Source: an uncultured Chlorobiaceae bacterium
Lineage (GTDB): Bacteria > Bacteroidota > Chlorobiia > Chlorobiales > Chlorobiaceae
Direction: 5' to 3'
NCBI GenBank assembly: GCA_903851385.1
Contig: CAINOC010000037.1
Coordinates: 1 to 53,764, forward strand
DNA: 53,764 nucleotides
The notes under the pieces are model-generated. The model searched no databases. It saw nothing but the letters and a program-made list of their open reading frames with translations, and was not told the origin of the DNA. Both the position numbers and the translations under genes were made by a program. Of this stretch, positions 11,792 to 22,387 are shown one piece after another (positions within the stretch are counted from its first letter, which is position 1; every line of letters starts with the position of its first letter).

Positions 11792-13133
11792 ACTTCTTTT
11801 CAAATCTGAAGGATTCGAGAAAACTCGTATCAAATTCACCGCTCTGAAAAACAGGAGAGTGCATGACCTGCTTGTGGAAAGGTATTGTTGTTTTTACTCC
11901 TACTACAATAAACTCATCGAGTGCCCTTGACATCCTTGCGATAGCTTCCTCTCTTGTGTGAGCTGAAACGATAAGTTTGGCAATCATTGAGTCATAGTTC
12001 GAAGGGACAACATAGCTCGCGTAAGCATGCGAATCGACTCTGACACCGTGGCCGCCAGGTGTATGGAAAACCTGAAGCTGCCCTGGAGAAGGACGGAATG
12101 ATTGTTCGGGATCTTCAGCATTAATCCGGCATTCAATTGAGTGGCCTTTGGGAGCAAAAGTTTTGCCTTCAATTGATTCACCAGCTGCAATGAGAATCTG
12201 CTCCTTGACGAGATCTACATCATAGCGCTCTTCAGTAACCGGATGTTCTACCTGAATACGGGTATTCATTTCCATGAAGTAAAAATCCTTGTGCCTGTCG
12301 AGCAGAAACTCGATGGTTCCAGCGCCTTCATAGTTGATGGCCCTTGCAGCGGCTACAGCGGCATCGCCCATTTTCTTTCTGAGAGTCTCATTCACAACAG
12401 GTGAAGGAGTTTCTTCAATAAGCTTCTGATGGCGTCTCTGGACAGTACAATCACGTTCTCCAAGATGGACAGTGTTACCGTGCTGGTCCGATAAAATCTG
12501 GATTTCAACGTGGCGAGGATTCTCAAGATACTTCTCGATATAGACACCACTGTTGCCGAATGATTGTTCTGCCTCACTACGAGCAGTGTTCAGAGCTTTC
12601 TCAAGTTGGCTTTCCTCCGTAACAACCCGCATACCCTTTCCCCCGCCTCCAGCAGTAGGTTTGATGATAACAGGGTAACCGGTTTTTTTAGCTGTTTCAA
12701 TTGCCTGCTTTAGATCGGTTACCAGTCCGGGGCTGCCGGGAACGACAGGAACACCAGCTGCAATCATCGTTGATTTTGCCGTGTTTTTATCGCCCATCTG
12801 GTTGATCATTGTGGCTGTAGGTCCGATAAACTTGATATTTACGGAGTCGCACACTTCAGCAAAATCTGCATTCTCAGCAAGAAAACCATAGCCGGGATGA
12901 ATCGCATCAGCATTTGTTACCTCAGCAGCAGCGATTATACGAGGTATGTTCAGATAACTCTCTCTTGATAAAGCGGGTCCTATACAGACAGCTTCATCGG
13001 CGTATTTGACATGCATTGACTCTGCATCAACTGTAGAATAGACTGCAACAGTACTGATTCCCATTTCGCGGCAGGTCTGCATAATACGCAAGGCAATTTC
13101 GCCGCGATTTGCAACAAGTATTTTCTTAAACAA
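11790..13133 (-). CDS. accC: Acetyl-CoA carboxylase, biotin carboxylase subunit
   Basis: AccC uses ATP and bicarbonate to carboxylate biotin carried on AccB, the first half-reaction of malonyl-CoA synthesis in the cytoplasm. The 447-residue protein starts [16 protein letters not shown], and carries the ATP-grasp glycine loop [10 protein letters not shown] (about residues 162-171) and the catalytic block [14 protein letters not shown] (about 288-301). The start codon is TTG at 13133. It fits the family N-terminus exactly, but no clear Shine-Dalgarno precedes it, so translation may be coupled to accB. It is the last gene of an efp-accB-accC operon and runs into the terminator shared with rpoC. 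Confidence 0.97.
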   Translation of the reverse strand: MFKKILVANRGEIALRIMQTCREMGISTVAVYSTVDAESMHVKYADEAVCIGPALSRESYLNIPRIIAAAEVTNADAIHPGYGFLAENADFAEVCDSVNIKFIGPTATMINQMGDKNTAKSTMIAAGVPVVPGSPGLVTDLKQAIETAKKTGYPVIIKPTAGGGGKGMRVVTEESQLEKALNTARSEAEQSFGNSGVYIEKYLENPRHVEIQILSDQHGNTVHLGERDCTVQRRHQKLIEETPSPVVNETLRKKMGDAAVAAARAINYEGAGTIEFLLDRHKDFYFMEMNTRIQVEHPVTEERYDVDLVKEQILIAAGESIEGKTFAPKGHSIECRINAEDPEQSFRPSPGQLQVFHTPGGHGVRVDSHAYASYVVPSNYDSMIAKLIVSAHTREEAIARMSRALDEFIVVGVKTTIPFHKQVMHSPVFQSGEFDTSFLESFRFEKK

Positions 13134-13151
13134 TGTATTGATGATGAATGT

Positions 13152-13615
13152 TTATGGTTTAATCCGGAACAGCGGCTGATCATACTCTACCGCCTGTCCA
13201 TTTTCAACAAGAATTTCAACAATTGTACCGGAAACTTCTGCTTCAATTTCGTTCATGAGTTTCATAGCTTCAATAATACAGAGAGAACATCACCTTTCTT
13301 TATAGTGTCATTGACAGCAACAAAGGGTGGTGCATCAGGAGATGATGACTGATAGAAAGTCCCGACAATTGGAGAGCGAGATTCAATCAAACCGGATTTT
13401 GACTCATCTTTTGGAACAACTGAAGCGGTATTTACAGTCTGGGGAGCTGCTTTTACTGCAGGTTCCAATCCCGGTTGAGCATTTTGAGGGGAAATCAATG
13501 CTGTTGCAGAAGCGCGCCTCAGGATAATTTTAACGTCTCCCTGCTCGATGATGGTTTCCTGAAAGTCTGAGCTATCGACAATGTCGATAAGCTGTTTGAT
13601 TTCGTTAAAGTTCAT
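13152..13615 (-). CDS. accB: Biotin carboxyl carrier protein of acetyl-CoA carboxylase, frameshifted before the biotin site
   Basis: AccB carries the biotin that shuttles CO2 between AccC and AccAD. The first 111 residues are in one frame: an N-terminal helical region, a Pro/Ala linker, then [18 protein letters not shown] and KKGDVL. The frame then runs into a TGA at 13262-13264. The rest of the biotinyl domain, with [17 protein letters not shown] and a normal ending QPLFRIKP, is intact in another frame and ends with TAA at 13152-13154. Joining the frames at a CTCTCT tract (about 13281-13287) gives 153 residues, the family length. A two-base expansion of CTCT would explain it. The gene is normally essential, so a sequencing error, a recent mutation or recoding must be considered. 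Both halves are clearly AccB. Confidence 0.9.
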
Positions 13616-13670
13616 GATGATATTACTTAAGTTTAAAACACACGTCCTGATCTATCGCCTAAGAAGATAA

Positions 13671-14237
13671 TTACTTTTTAACTCTTTCAATATATTCACC
13701 GGTGCGGGTGTCGACACGAATAACGCTTCCAGTCTGTATAAACATTGGGACGTTAACTTCTGCACCAGTTTCGACTATGGCCGGTTTTGTTCCGCTTGTT
13801 GCCCTGTCATCCTTTAATGCGGGACTGGTTTCAGTGACCTCAACTTCAACAAATGTAGGAAGTTCAACTCCAAGAATGGAACCATCGTCAGAAAATACAA
13901 TAGTGACTATAATACCGTCCTTGACAAAACGGGATGAAGAACCGATCGCAACTTCAGGAACATTGATCTGGTCAAAGGTATCGTTATCCATCATCACAAA
14001 ATCAGTGCTGTCTCTATAAAGATACTGGTACTGTTTTCTCTCTGTGACGATCACATCAACTGATTCAGTGGCACTAAAGCGATATTCGACATTTCTGCCG
14101 GATTTCAAGTTTCTCATGTTTGCCTGGTAAAACGCTCTCAGATTTCCAGGAGTACGGTGAATAAGGCTCTCAATACTGTGTGGCTCACCTTTAAAGCGGA
14201 TAATTGAACCCTTTGAGACATTGCTGATTGAAATCAT
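13671..14237 (-). CDS. efp: Translation elongation factor P
   Basis: EF-P enters the ribosomal E site and relieves stalling at proline runs. The 188-residue sequence has the three beta-barrel domains, with the C-terminal signature [21 protein letters not shown] (about residues 156-176, cited in part). The tip loop of domain I reads RTPGNLRAF. Where many EF-Ps have a modified lysine in PGKGQAF, an asparagine stands here. No epmA, epmB or earP is in the window. It lies upstream of accB on the same strand, a common bacterial arrangement. Confidence 0.97.
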   Translation of the reverse strand: MISISNVSKGSIIRFKGEPHSIESLIHRTPGNLRAFYQANMRNLKSGRNVEYRFSATESVDVIVTERKQYQYLYRDSTDFVMMDNDTFDQINVPEVAIGSSSRFVKDGIIVTIVFSDDGSILGVELPTFVEVEVTETSPALKDDRATSGTKPAIVETGAEVNVPMFIQTGSVIRVDTRTGEYIERVKK

Positions 14238-14448
14238 AAACAGAAAAATATTTGTCTTGTGCGGTTTGTTTCTTTATATCAAAATGAACTTAAATATAAC
14301 ACTGTGCCGGGCGATTACAAACCGCCAGATCGAGCAAAGCTGTATAATGCTAAAAAGCCATTGCATGTTTGTAAAGTACTGTTTAAATTCATTCAATTAA
14401 TAAGGATCACAAAAAGTTGGTTTTACTTCAACAATTTAAATATCTCAT

Positions 14449-14724
14449 ATGTCAAAAGCTGAATTAGTAGAGAAAATTGCCGAGCAGGCCAAACTGACAA
14501 AAGTTGATGCCGAGCGTGCTGTAAATGCCTTTATCAATGTCGTTTCAGCATCATTGAAGGCTGGAGATGATGTAACTCTTGTTGGCTTTGGTACCTTTAC
14601 CACTGGTGATAGGGCGGAAAGACAAGGGCGGAACCCTCAGACTGGTGCAGCTATTACAATTTCTGCGAAAAAAGTTGTTAAGTTCAAGCCTGGAAAAGCG
14701 TTGAAGGAAGAGGTCGGCGGTTGA
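14449..14724 (+). CDS. hup: HU-family nucleoid DNA-binding protein
   Basis: This 91-residue protein is a histone-like HU subunit, which forms dimers that bend and compact DNA. It shows [18 protein letters not shown] at the N-terminus, the dimer core VTLVGFGTF (about residues 42-50), and the beta-arm signature [14 protein letters not shown] (about 60-73) with the conserved intercalating proline. It stands alone between the divergent efp operon and accA, and has its own terminator. IHF-type paralogues are similar, but the arm motif and length suit HU. Confidence 0.96.
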   Translation: MSKAELVEKIAEQAKLTKVDAERAVNAFINVVSASLKAGDDVTLVGFGTFTTGDRAERQGRNPQTGAAITISAKKVVKFKPGKALKEEVGG

Positions 14725-14755
14725 TTCCTGTCGTGTGATTGGTTTTATTACTTTT

Positions 14756-14793
14756 AAAGTCCATCATTAGCCTCTGCTTGATGGACTTTTTTT
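14756..14793 (+). terminator. Intrinsic terminator after HU
   Basis: AAAGTCCATCA (14756-14766) pairs with TGATGGACTTT (14779-14789) and is followed by a run of T. It lies between the HU stop and the accA ATG, so accA needs its own promoter or read-through. Confidence 0.88.
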
Positions 14794-14813
14794 ATCATTT
14801 ATACTCCCGCATT

Positions 14814-15821
14814 ATGGCTACGAAAGTTGTACTTGATTTTGAGAAGCCTCTTTTTGAGCTTGAAGCCAAACTCAATGAAATGCGATTGCTTCTCCGGAGC
14901 ACAACAAGGGAACAGGCACCTTCTGAAAGTGAAGCGCTCAGTCATGACATTGAGACTCTTGAGCTGAAGGTCGATGCGCTCCGTCGTTCGATCTATAAAA
15001 ATCTTACCAGGTGGCAGAAGGTGCAGCTTGCGCGCCATCCGGAAAGGCCGTTTACGCTCGATTACATTTATATGATGACCAAAGAGTTTGTCGAACTGGC
15101 TGGTGACCGGCATTTCAGTGATGATAAAGCGATCGTTGGCGGGTTTGCCCGCATTGAAGAGAATTCATCCGGTTTTTCACAAGCAGTCATGATCATTGGT
15201 CATCAGAAAGGTCGTGATACCAAATCCAATCTTTACAGGAATTTTGGTATGGCACAGCCTGAGGGATATCGCAAGGCGCTTCGTTTAATGAAACTCGCCG
15301 AAAAATTCCGTAAACCGGTTATTACTCTGATTGATACTCCTGGAGCATTTCCAGGTATAGAAGCTGAAGAGCGTGGACAGGCTGAGGCAATTGCCAGGAA
15401 TTTATTTGAAATGGCGAAGTTGACTGTTCCGGTCATTTGTGTTATAATCGGCGAAGGTGCAAGTGGCGGTGCAATTGGTCTCGGTGTCGGCGACAGGATT
15501 ATCATGGCTGAAAACAGCTGGTATTCAGTGATTTCTCCTGAAAGCTGCTCTTCAATTCTCTGGAGAAGCTGGAACTATAAAGAACAGGCTGCGGAGGCGT
15601 TGCAGCTCACGGCAGATGATCTTCTCGCTCAGGGTATTATCGACAGAATTATTCCTGAACCGCTCGGAGGAGCTCATACTGACCCTGATGTAATGGCCGC
15701 GACATTGAAGGGGATATTGATCGAGGAGCTTAAAGCACTGTTACCGAGGGATCCGGTAGATCTCGTTCATGACCGTATTGAAAAGTTTTCTGCAATGGGT
15801 GTCTGGAAAGAAGAGGTATAG
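14814..15821 (+). CDS. accA: Acetyl-CoA carboxylase carboxyltransferase subunit alpha
   Basis: AccA and AccD transfer the carboxyl group from biotin to acetyl-CoA. The family body starts at [17 protein letters not shown], and the ATG at 14814 gives 335 residues, near the usual length. Longer in-frame extension reaches back through the HU terminator and is not credible. The crotonase-type oxyanion-hole region is seen in [16 protein letters not shown], and [19 protein letters not shown] is characteristic of the alpha subunit. It is separate from accBC here, and accD is not in the window. Confidence 0.97.
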   Translation: MATKVVLDFEKPLFELEAKLNEMRLLLRSTTREQAPSESEALSHDIETLELKVDALRRSIYKNLTRWQKVQLARHPERPFTLDYIYMMTKEFVELAGDRHFSDDKAIVGGFARIEENSSGFSQAVMIIGHQKGRDTKSNLYRNFGMAQPEGYRKALRLMKLAEKFRKPVITLIDTPGAFPGIEAEERGQAEAIARNLFEMAKLTVPVICVIIGEGASGGAIGLGVGDRIIMAENSWYSVISPESCSSILWRSWNYKEQAAEALQLTADDLLAQGIIDRIIPEPLGGAHTDPDVMAATLKGILIEELKALLPRDPVDLVHDRIEKFSAMGVWKEEV

Positions 15822-15823
15822 AA

Positions 15824-15857
15824 ACCAAAAAGCCTGCTTGGATGCAAGCTTTTTGGT
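15824..15857. terminator. Bidirectional terminator between accA and korB
   Basis: ACCAAAAAGC (15824-15833) pairs with GCTTTTTGGT (15848-15857). The A-run and T-run lie inside the stem on both strands, so it can end both the accA and the converging korB transcripts. Confidence 0.8.
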
Positions 15858-15872
15858 AAAGCGATTATTATT

Positions 15873-16919
15873 TTATTTGATGACGTAGGAGCTTTCCCCC
15901 TTGAGCAGGTCTTCAAGGGATGCGACTCCATTTTTCTGGGCGTCACGGATTTGTTCAGTCAGAGCATCTTCGTAAGTTACCCGTTCCTCAGCATAGAATA
16001 CCCCGAACGGTCTTGGGACAACCTCTTCCGATTTATCATGAACATCAGCAAAGCGGGCAAGAATGGACGCCTTGTTGATATCAGCCTCATTATGAATCCA
16101 AAGATCAGAAGTTGAGAGACCCTCTTTATCAAGATCTACAACTACCGGTGTAAATCCATCAAGGCGAATACCCTTGTTTTTCTCTTTCCCAAAGACAAGA
16201 GGCTTATCCTGTTCAAGATAGATGGTTTTATCTGCTTTACTGTCGGGGGTCGCAAATGCTTCAAACGCTGAGTTGTTGAATATGGGACAGTTCTGGTAAA
16301 TTTCTACCAGAGAGGTTCCTTTATGCAGTGCTGCACGTTTCAGTATTGACCTGAGGTATTTTCCATCGCGGTCAAAAGCTCTTGCAAAGAAAGAGCCTCC
16401 CGAACCAATCGTCAAAGCAGCCGTATTGAATGGCTGATCGATAACACCGGAGGGAGAGGTAATTGTTCTTAATCCGATTTTTGAAGTTGGTGAATACTGG
16501 CCTTTAGTGAGCCCGTAAATTTCATTATTGAAGAGAATAACGTTCAAGTCCGGATTTCTTCTCAACGTATGAATGAAATGATTGCCTCCAATCGATAACG
16601 CATCACCATCACCGGTTGCGACCCAAACACTCAGCTCTGGGCGTGATACTTTCAGTCCTGTCGCCATTGGCAGTGCCCGGCCATGAATGCCGTGAACGCC
16701 ATACGTTGCCATATAATAGGGGAGGCGGGAAGAGCAGCCTATCCCTGAAACAAATACGACATTTTCCGGAGCAACGCCTAGTTCCGGCATAACATTTTTA
16801 AGCTGTTGCAGTATTGCATGATCGCCACAGCCAGGACACCATTTCGCTTCCTGGTCCGAAGCAAAATCCTTGGCAGTGAGCACCGGTGAAGCTATGATTG
16901 TTGTATCGTTATCAGTCAT
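15873..16919 (-). CDS. korB: 2-oxoglutarate:ferredoxin oxidoreductase, beta subunit
   Basis: KorB binds thiamine pyrophosphate and an iron-sulfur cluster. With KorA it interconverts 2-oxoglutarate plus CoA with succinyl-CoA plus CO2, using ferredoxin; in the reverse TCA cycle it runs as a CO2-fixing step. The 348-residue sequence shows the cluster cysteines in [10 protein letters not shown] (about residues 27-36) and SGIGCSS, and the TPP-binding block [14 protein letters not shown] with [11 protein letters not shown]. It begins 2 bases after the korA stop, so the pair is translationally coupled. Confidence 0.95.
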   Translation of the reverse strand: MTDNDTTIIASPVLTAKDFASDQEAKWCPGCGDHAILQQLKNVMPELGVAPENVVFVSGIGCSSRLPYYMATYGVHGIHGRALPMATGLKVSRPELSVWVATGDGDALSIGGNHFIHTLRRNPDLNVILFNNEIYGLTKGQYSPTSKIGLRTITSPSGVIDQPFNTAALTIGSGGSFFARAFDRDGKYLRSILKRAALHKGTSLVEIYQNCPIFNNSAFEAFATPDSKADKTIYLEQDKPLVFGKEKNKGIRLDGFTPVVVDLDKEGLSTSDLWIHNEADINKASILARFADVHDKSEEVVPRPFGVFYAEERVTYEDALTEQIRDAQKNGVASLEDLLKGESSYVIK

Positions 16920-16921
16920 GA

Positions 16922-18802
16922 TTAACTCTCCTTGATAAGGTCAGTGATTTTAGCCAGAATTTCCATTTCATTGAACGGCACACCCTGCACCTTGCTGTAT
17001 CCGACAGGGGCAATCAGGAAGGCATCACGGATAAGGTGGATAAGCTGTCCGCTGTTCATCTCGGGTATCAACACCTGTTTATAGTTACCGAGAATTGTTC
17101 CAAGGTTTTTAGGGAACGGATGGATATAACGGAGATGTGCATGAGCAACGCTGTAGCCCTCTTCAAGGGCCTGCTCGACAGCCGTTTTAATCGCTCCGTA
17201 TGATGATCCCCATCCGAGGACAAGCAGATCCCCTTTTAGTGGTCCGTTGTCGATGGACTGCAGCGGAATAGTGTCAGCAATTCGTGCGATTTTTTCAGCA
17301 CGAAGCTTTGTCATCAATTCATGATTTTCAGGGTCATGTGAGACATTCCCGGTTTCATTCTGCTTTTCAAGTCCGCCAATGCGGTGTTCGAGGCCTTTTG
17401 TTCCGGGTATAGCCCAAGAGCGCACCAGACGATCGTCACGCTTGTAAGGAAGATATGGAGCATCTTCAGGTTTTCTTGCCGGTTGAAACCGGGGTGTGAT
17501 GTCAGCAAGATTATCAGGACTTTCTACCAGCCATGGCTCTGAGCTAAGCGCGAGGTAGCCGTCAGAAAGGCATATTACCGGAGTCATGTGTTCTACGGCA
17601 ATTCTTGCGGCTTCGTATGTGGTGTAGAAGCAGTCAACAGGAGAGCGTGCGGCGATAACCGGCATAGGTGCTTCTCCATGTCTTCCATACATGGCCATTA
17701 ATAGATCAGACTGTTCTGGTTTGGTTGGAAGTCCTGTTGAGGGTCCACCCCGCTGAACATTGATGATAACCAGAGGCACTTCAAGAATGACAGCGAGACC
17801 GAGTGCTTCCGTTTTAAGGGCAAGTCCAGGGCCTGAAGTGTTTGTAGCCGCAAGTGCACCACCGTATGCAGCACCTATACTGCTGACGATACCAGCAATT
17901 TCGTCTTCAGCCTGAAAGGTTTTTACGCCATATTTTTTCTTTTTCGCCAGTGTCTGCAGGATCTCAGTTGCCGGGGTTATAGGGTATGAACCCAGAAAGA
18001 GTTCAAGACCGGCTTTTTTTGATGCGGCTGTCAGAGCGATAGCGCATGCTTCATTACCAGTAACCCTGCGATAGGTGCCGTGTTGTTTTTGCGGGGCAAT
18101 ATCGAAGCGTCCAAGATTTGCAAAGAGTTCAGTTTCATCGCCAAAGAAATAGCCGGCCTTCATCGCTTTGATGTTTGCTTCGGCTAACTGGATATTTTTC
18201 TGAAACTTGGTTTGCAGTGTTTCAATTGTTCCTTCAAGCGGAAGGGTGTAGAGCCAGTAGAGCAGCCCTAACACAAACATGTTTTTACACCGGTCGACAT
18301 CTTTACTGCTTAGTCCGCTCTCTTTGAGTGCTTCACGGGTAAACTGCAAAACCGGGACTGGAAAAACGATATAGTTATCCAGTGTGCCGTCCTCAAGAGG
18401 ATTCGCACCATCAGGATAGCCTGCAAGCTTCAAGTTTTTTTCATCAAACCCTTCAGTACCTGCGATAATGATGCCTCCACGGTGCAGGTCTTTCAGATTT
18501 GCTTTAAGTGCTGCAGAGTTCATGGCTACCATCACATCAAATCGTGCACCAGGCGTATAAACAGGCTTGCTGCTGAACTGAAGCTGAAAGCCTGATACTC
18601 CTGCTATGGTTCCAGCTGGAGCCCTGATTTCTGAAGGAAAATTAGGGAAGGTATTCAGTTCGGATCCGCGAACTGCCACGGTATTGGCGAATTGTGTGCC
18701 GGTCAACTGCATCCCATCACCAGAATCTCCTGCAAAAAGCACGGAAACGCTGGTTTTCGATGTTACATTGGCCTGTCGGGTGGTCTTTTTAGTATCAGTC
18801 AT
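16922..18802 (-). CDS. korA: 2-oxoglutarate:ferredoxin oxidoreductase, alpha subunit (gamma-alpha fusion)
   Basis: This 626-residue protein fuses the gamma domain (about residues 18-205, beginning [20 protein letters not shown]) to the alpha pyrimidine-binding domain (about 245 onward, with [26 protein letters not shown] and QAEDEIAGI). The transketolase C-terminal-type domain follows ([15 protein letters not shown]). This two-gene KorAB form is typical of green sulfur bacteria and many autotrophs. The [16 protein letters not shown] segment, conserved in 2-oxoacid oxidoreductases, is intact. Other 2-oxoacids are possible substrates in the wider family. Confidence 0.95.
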   Translation of the reverse strand: MTDTKKTTRQANVTSKTSVSVLFAGDSGDGMQLTGTQFANTVAVRGSELNTFPNFPSEIRAPAGTIAGVSGFQLQFSSKPVYTPGARFDVMVAMNSAALKANLKDLHRGGIIIAGTEGFDEKNLKLAGYPDGANPLEDGTLDNYIVFPVPVLQFTREALKESGLSSKDVDRCKNMFVLGLLYWLYTLPLEGTIETLQTKFQKNIQLAEANIKAMKAGYFFGDETELFANLGRFDIAPQKQHGTYRRVTGNEACAIALTAASKKAGLELFLGSYPITPATEILQTLAKKKKYGVKTFQAEDEIAGIVSSIGAAYGGALAATNTSGPGLALKTEALGLAVILEVPLVIINVQRGGPSTGLPTKPEQSDLLMAMYGRHGEAPMPVIAARSPVDCFYTTYEAARIAVEHMTPVICLSDGYLALSSEPWLVESPDNLADITPRFQPARKPEDAPYLPYKRDDRLVRSWAIPGTKGLEHRIGGLEKQNETGNVSHDPENHELMTKLRAEKIARIADTIPLQSIDNGPLKGDLLVLGWGSSYGAIKTAVEQALEEGYSVAHAHLRYIHPFPKNLGTILGNYKQVLIPEMNSGQLIHLIRDAFLIAPVGYSKVQGVPFNEMEILAKITDLIKES

Positions 18803-19011
18803 TGTCCCTGTTAATTACTTTTCAAAGTTAGTAAACAGCAAGAAAATCCCCGTGACAATGAACATCATGGCACGGAAGTCATTGGCCTGTTATCTGGTGA
18901 AATGTATTCTTGGTGGGTAAAGTAGAGGGCAATAGCCAAACAGTACAGACCTCTGCAATAAAAGAAATATAAAGTATGCTTAGGGTTAAAACAAGTTTTT
19001 GGCTGTTTTAA

Positions 19012-19269
19012 CTAAGAATTTTTTTCAATAACGATGTTGTTTTTTGTCAGATACTCCTGCCATTCCTGTTCTTCCCTGATTGGGCAATCAAGTGATAAAT
19101 CACAGAAATCACAGCGTTGCATGCCATACATCTGTTCCATCCAGCAACCAGTCGTGCTTTTTTGCACTTCGTTGACATGGTTGGGATTGTTTTTCATTAT
19201 TCGGGATGAAATCTCCATCAATTCCATAACCCCTTCTCTCCGTTTCTGATTTTCCACTCCCCAACTCAT
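19012..19269 (-). CDS. Small conserved-looking protein with a four-Cys motif
   Basis: This 85-residue reading frame has no function I recognise. Its C-terminal half carries C-x11-C-x2-C-x5-C (CWMEQMYGMQRC, then DFC and DLSLDC), a layout that could hold zinc or an iron-sulfur cluster, followed by a charged tail. The N-terminal half is basic and probably helical. An ATG at 19269 with AGGA 8 bases upstream is a better start than the longer frame reaching 19323. It stands alone between korA and alaS, transcribed on the korA strand. No signal peptide or membrane segment is seen. Confidence 0.6.
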   Translation of the reverse strand: MSWGVENQKRREGVMELMEISSRIMKNNPNHVNEVQKSTTGCWMEQMYGMQRCDFCDLSLDCPIREEQEWQEYLTKNNIVIEKNS

Positions 19270-19430
19270 AACAGTGTTCCTGTTTTTAATGGAAAAATAG
19301 ACGGGCTCTCTAACCCGAAACATAATGTTTTAATATAATTCTTTTTTAAAAAGAACATACTTCATCAGTCATCTGCAAAAAAAGCTTGCAGCATAGTGCC
19401 AGCCTTGAGCGGAAAGGTGATAAAATTAAG

Positions 19431-19462
19431 TTGGCAACAAGCCTTAAAAAAGAGTAACTTTG
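19431..19462 (+). promoter_or_regulatory. Candidate Bacteroidetes/Chlorobi-type promoter upstream of alaS
   Basis: TAACTTTG (19455-19462) fits the TAnnTTTG -7 element described for Bacteroidetes primary sigma factors, and TTGGCA (19431-19436) lies 18 bases upstream. It is about 70 bases before the alaS ATG in a gene-free spacer. Activity in this lineage is inferred. Confidence 0.4.
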
Positions 19463-19532
19463 CAGCCGTAAGCGGCACCTTCTCTACAGGTAACCGCCTT
19501 ATTGAATGCATTGAAACAAGATTATACTCTCT

Positions 19533-22196
19533 ATGAAATCACGGGAAATCAGACAATCTTTTCTGGATTATTTTGCAAATAAAGGTCATAATATAGTTCG
19601 TTCAGCACCGGTTATTCCGGCAGATGATCCTACCCTGCTCTTTACAAATGCGGGGATGAACCAGTTTAAGGATGTATTTTTAGATAAAGGGACAAGGCCT
19701 TATGTGCGGGCCGCGGATACCCAGAAATGCATCAGGGCATCAGGCAAGCATAATGATCTCGAGGATGTTGGCAGGGACACCTACCACCATACCTTTTTTG
19801 AAATGCTGGGCAACTGGTCTTTTGGTGATTATTACAAAGTTGAAGCCATAACATGGGCGTGGGAACTCCTGACAGAAGTATGGACGTTGCCGAAAGAGCG
19901 TCTTTACGCAACAGTCTTTCATGATGACGATGAGAGCTTTCAGATATGGCAGAAGCATACAGATATTAACCCGGAGCATATAATCCGTTTCGGTGAAAAA
20001 GACAATTTCTGGGAGATGGGTGAAACAGGACCCTGTGGCCCATGTTCTGAAATTCATATCGATCTTACCGAGGATGGTTCAGGCAGAAGTCTCGTCAATG
20101 TCGGCGATTATCGTGTCATTGAACTGTGGAATCTTGTTTTCATCCAGTATAACCGCCAAAGTGACGGGCGCCTTGAGCCGCTTCCCAAGAAACATGTGGA
20201 TACCGGCATGGGGTTTGAGAGGGTGGCTGCGGTTCTGCAGGGAAAAGGTTCAAACTACGATACAGACGTTTTCAAGCCGCTGTTCGACCGTATAACCGAA
20301 ATTACCGGTGTCCGGTATGGCGCTTCAATGGATAATCCCCTTGACATTGCCATGAGGGTTATTGCCGACCATGCGCGTACCCTGACTTTTGCGCTTTCGG
20401 ATGGTGCCATGCCATCCAACGAAGGCCGAGGTTACGTGCTTCGCCGCATTCTTCGCAGAGCTCTTCGCTATTCAAAAAATCTTGGTTATAACGAACCGAT
20501 TCTTCATCAGCTTGTCGGTACGCTTGCCGACTCTATGGGCGATGTTTTTCCTGAGTTAACAAAGCAGCAGGATACGGTAAGAAAAATCATCAAGGCAGAA
20601 GAGGAGAGCTTTATCGTTACCCTTGACCGGGGAATTGAAATATTCAACGATGTCATCGAACAAGTCCGTTCAGCGAGCGGCAATACCATTAATGGTAAAG
20701 ATGCCTTCAAGCTTTATGACACCTACGGCTTTCCTTTCGATCTGACTCGTCTTATGGCAGCTGATGTTGGTTTTGAGGTGGATGGTGAAGGTTTTGAACA
20801 CGCCATGCAGCAGCAGAAAACCAGGGCAAGAACCGATCGTAAGGAGAAACAGCATGTAGAGGATGATGGAGCCGAGTGGCTCTGGTTCAGTGAAGTTCAT
20901 CGTTCCATTTTTAGCGGTTACGATCAGCTTGGGATGCAGGCCATGATGACCGGAGTCAAACATGTCAAAGGTAAACTTCTCGTCGTGCTTGATCAAACGC
21001 CATTCTATCCTGAAAGCGGTGGTCAGGTTGGCGACAGAGGCTGGATTGAGACCGGCAGTTATCGCCTGCAGGTGACCGACACCATCAAGGATGGGGATGC
21101 CATTGTTCATGTCATTAGCGCTGTTTTCGACAAAATTCTCGATACAGCCATCAGTCCTGACGATCTCGCTATTGATAGCAACCAGTTATCAGCTGAGGCC
21201 TCTGTGGACAGGCATGTTCGATTGGATACCGAAAGAAATCATACAGCAACGCATCTGCTTCATGGTGCACTTCGCCGGATATTGGGACAGCATGTCCAGC
21301 AGAAAGGATCGTTTGTCAATGCTGAACGTCTCCGTTTCGATTTCAGTCACTTTTCCAAGCTGACCGATGCTGAGCTGGAGGAGGTTGAGGCCGAGGTAAA
21401 CGAACAGATCAGAAAGTCTGAACAGGTGATCAAGCATTCAGAGGTTCCCTATGATGAAGCGATTGCGAAGGGCGCGCTCGCATTTTTTGGTGATAAGTAT
21501 GCCGACAACGTAAGAGTGGTTGAAGTTCCCGGTATCTCGGTTGAGCTGTGTGGTGGTACTCATGTTGATAATATAGGCCGGATTGGGCTCTTTAAAATAA
21601 TCAGTGAATCCTCAGTTGCATCCGGTGTCCGTCGTATTGAGGCGTTGACTGGAAAAGCTGCTGAAAAGCTCATGTGGAATGAGTACCGCGAACTCCAGCA
21701 GGTTCGACATCTGTTGAAAGCAAAAGGGGATGAGTCGCTCTCAGAGAAGGTTTCCGAATTGATTGAGGCAAAAAAAGAGCTCGAAAAACAGCTTCAGGAT
21801 GGAAAGCTTGCTTCGCTTCTCAGTACACTTACAGCAGCACTTCACGCATCTCCTGATATCGGCGGTTGCCGGATCATGACAAACGTTGTCGAAGGGGTGG
21901 ATGCTGATATACTGCGCCAGGCAGCTCTTGCCCTGCGCGAACTGCTGCCCTGTTCCGCAGCCCTGCTCTGCAGTGTGGAAGATGGAAAAGTATCGCTGGT
22001 AAGCTTTGCTTCCGACAAGGCCGTCCGGGAACTTGGTCTTGATGCCGGAAAACTGATTCGCGAGGCGGCGCAGTGCGTGCAGGGTGGAGGCGGAGGCAAG
22101 CCCGAGTTTGCTACTGCCGGAGGCAAGAACCCTGAAGGAATCCCCAGAGCCATTGAACTCTTTACCGACTCGGTCAAGGTTGCGCTGCAGGAATGA
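19533..22196 (+). CDS. alaS: Alanyl-tRNA synthetase
   Basis: AlaS charges tRNA-Ala and edits mischarged Ser and Gly. The 887-residue protein has the class II catalytic domain at the N-terminus ([27 protein letters not shown]), the editing-domain zinc motif ([13 protein letters not shown] near residue 570 and CGGTHV near 672), and the C-terminal oligomerisation and tRNA-binding domain ending with [14 protein letters not shown]. Length and order are normal. The start is the first ATG of the family N-terminus, [17 protein letters not shown]. Confidence 0.98.
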   Translation: MKSREIRQSFLDYFANKGHNIVRSAPVIPADDPTLLFTNAGMNQFKDVFLDKGTRPYVRAADTQKCIRASGKHNDLEDVGRDTYHHTFFEMLGNWSFGDYYKVEAITWAWELLTEVWTLPKERLYATVFHDDDESFQIWQKHTDINPEHIIRFGEKDNFWEMGETGPCGPCSEIHIDLTEDGSGRSLVNVGDYRVIELWNLVFIQYNRQSDGRLEPLPKKHVDTGMGFERVAAVLQGKGSNYDTDVFKPLFDRITEITGVRYGASMDNPLDIAMRVIADHARTLTFALSDGAMPSNEGRGYVLRRILRRALRYSKNLGYNEPILHQLVGTLADSMGDVFPELTKQQDTVRKIIKAEEESFIVTLDRGIEIFNDVIEQVRSASGNTINGKDAFKLYDTYGFPFDLTRLMAADVGFEVDGEGFEHAMQQQKTRARTDRKEKQHVEDDGAEWLWFSEVHRSIFSGYDQLGMQAMMTGVKHVKGKLLVVLDQTPFYPESGGQVGDRGWIETGSYRLQVTDTIKDGDAIVHVISAVFDKILDTAISPDDLAIDSNQLSAEASVDRHVRLDTERNHTATHLLHGALRRILGQHVQQKGSFVNAERLRFDFSHFSKLTDAELEEVEAEVNEQIRKSEQVIKHSEVPYDEAIAKGALAFFGDKYADNVRVVEVPGISVELCGGTHVDNIGRIGLFKIISESSVASGVRRIEALTGKAAEKLMWNEYRELQQVRHLLKAKGDESLSEKVSELIEAKKELEKQLQDGKLASLLSTLTAALHASPDIGGCRIMTNVVEGVDADILRQAALALRELLPCSAALLCSVEDGKVSLVSFASDKAVRELGLDAGKLIREAAQCVQGGGGGKPEFATAGGKNPEGIPRAIELFTDSVKVALQE

Positions 22197-22387
22197 AGAA
22201 ACAACGATTGACAGGTTTGCTGGTTCTTGACTGCTTTTTCGGGCAATGCTCAAAACCCTCATGCGAGAGTTGCGCTTTTCGGCTTGTCCGCTCACTGCGC
22301 CTGGCGCTCAAGTCGCGTGCAATGCAGAAAAAAGAAGAGTCCTCCGCCGGTGCTGTCGGTTCGTGGGATAAGCCTGAGACGGTGACG

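Noticed and set aside
14739-14813. In-frame N-terminal extension of accA
   Set aside because: The extra 25 codons cross the HU terminator and do not resemble the family; the ATG at 14814 matches the normal N-terminus.
22193-22387. N-terminal extension of ferredoxin copy 1, with further cysteines, starting at the alaS stop
   Set aside because: The paralogue lacks it, it has no ribosome site advantage, and its composition is unlike the rest; treated as spacer, although a start at 22193 cannot be fully excluded.
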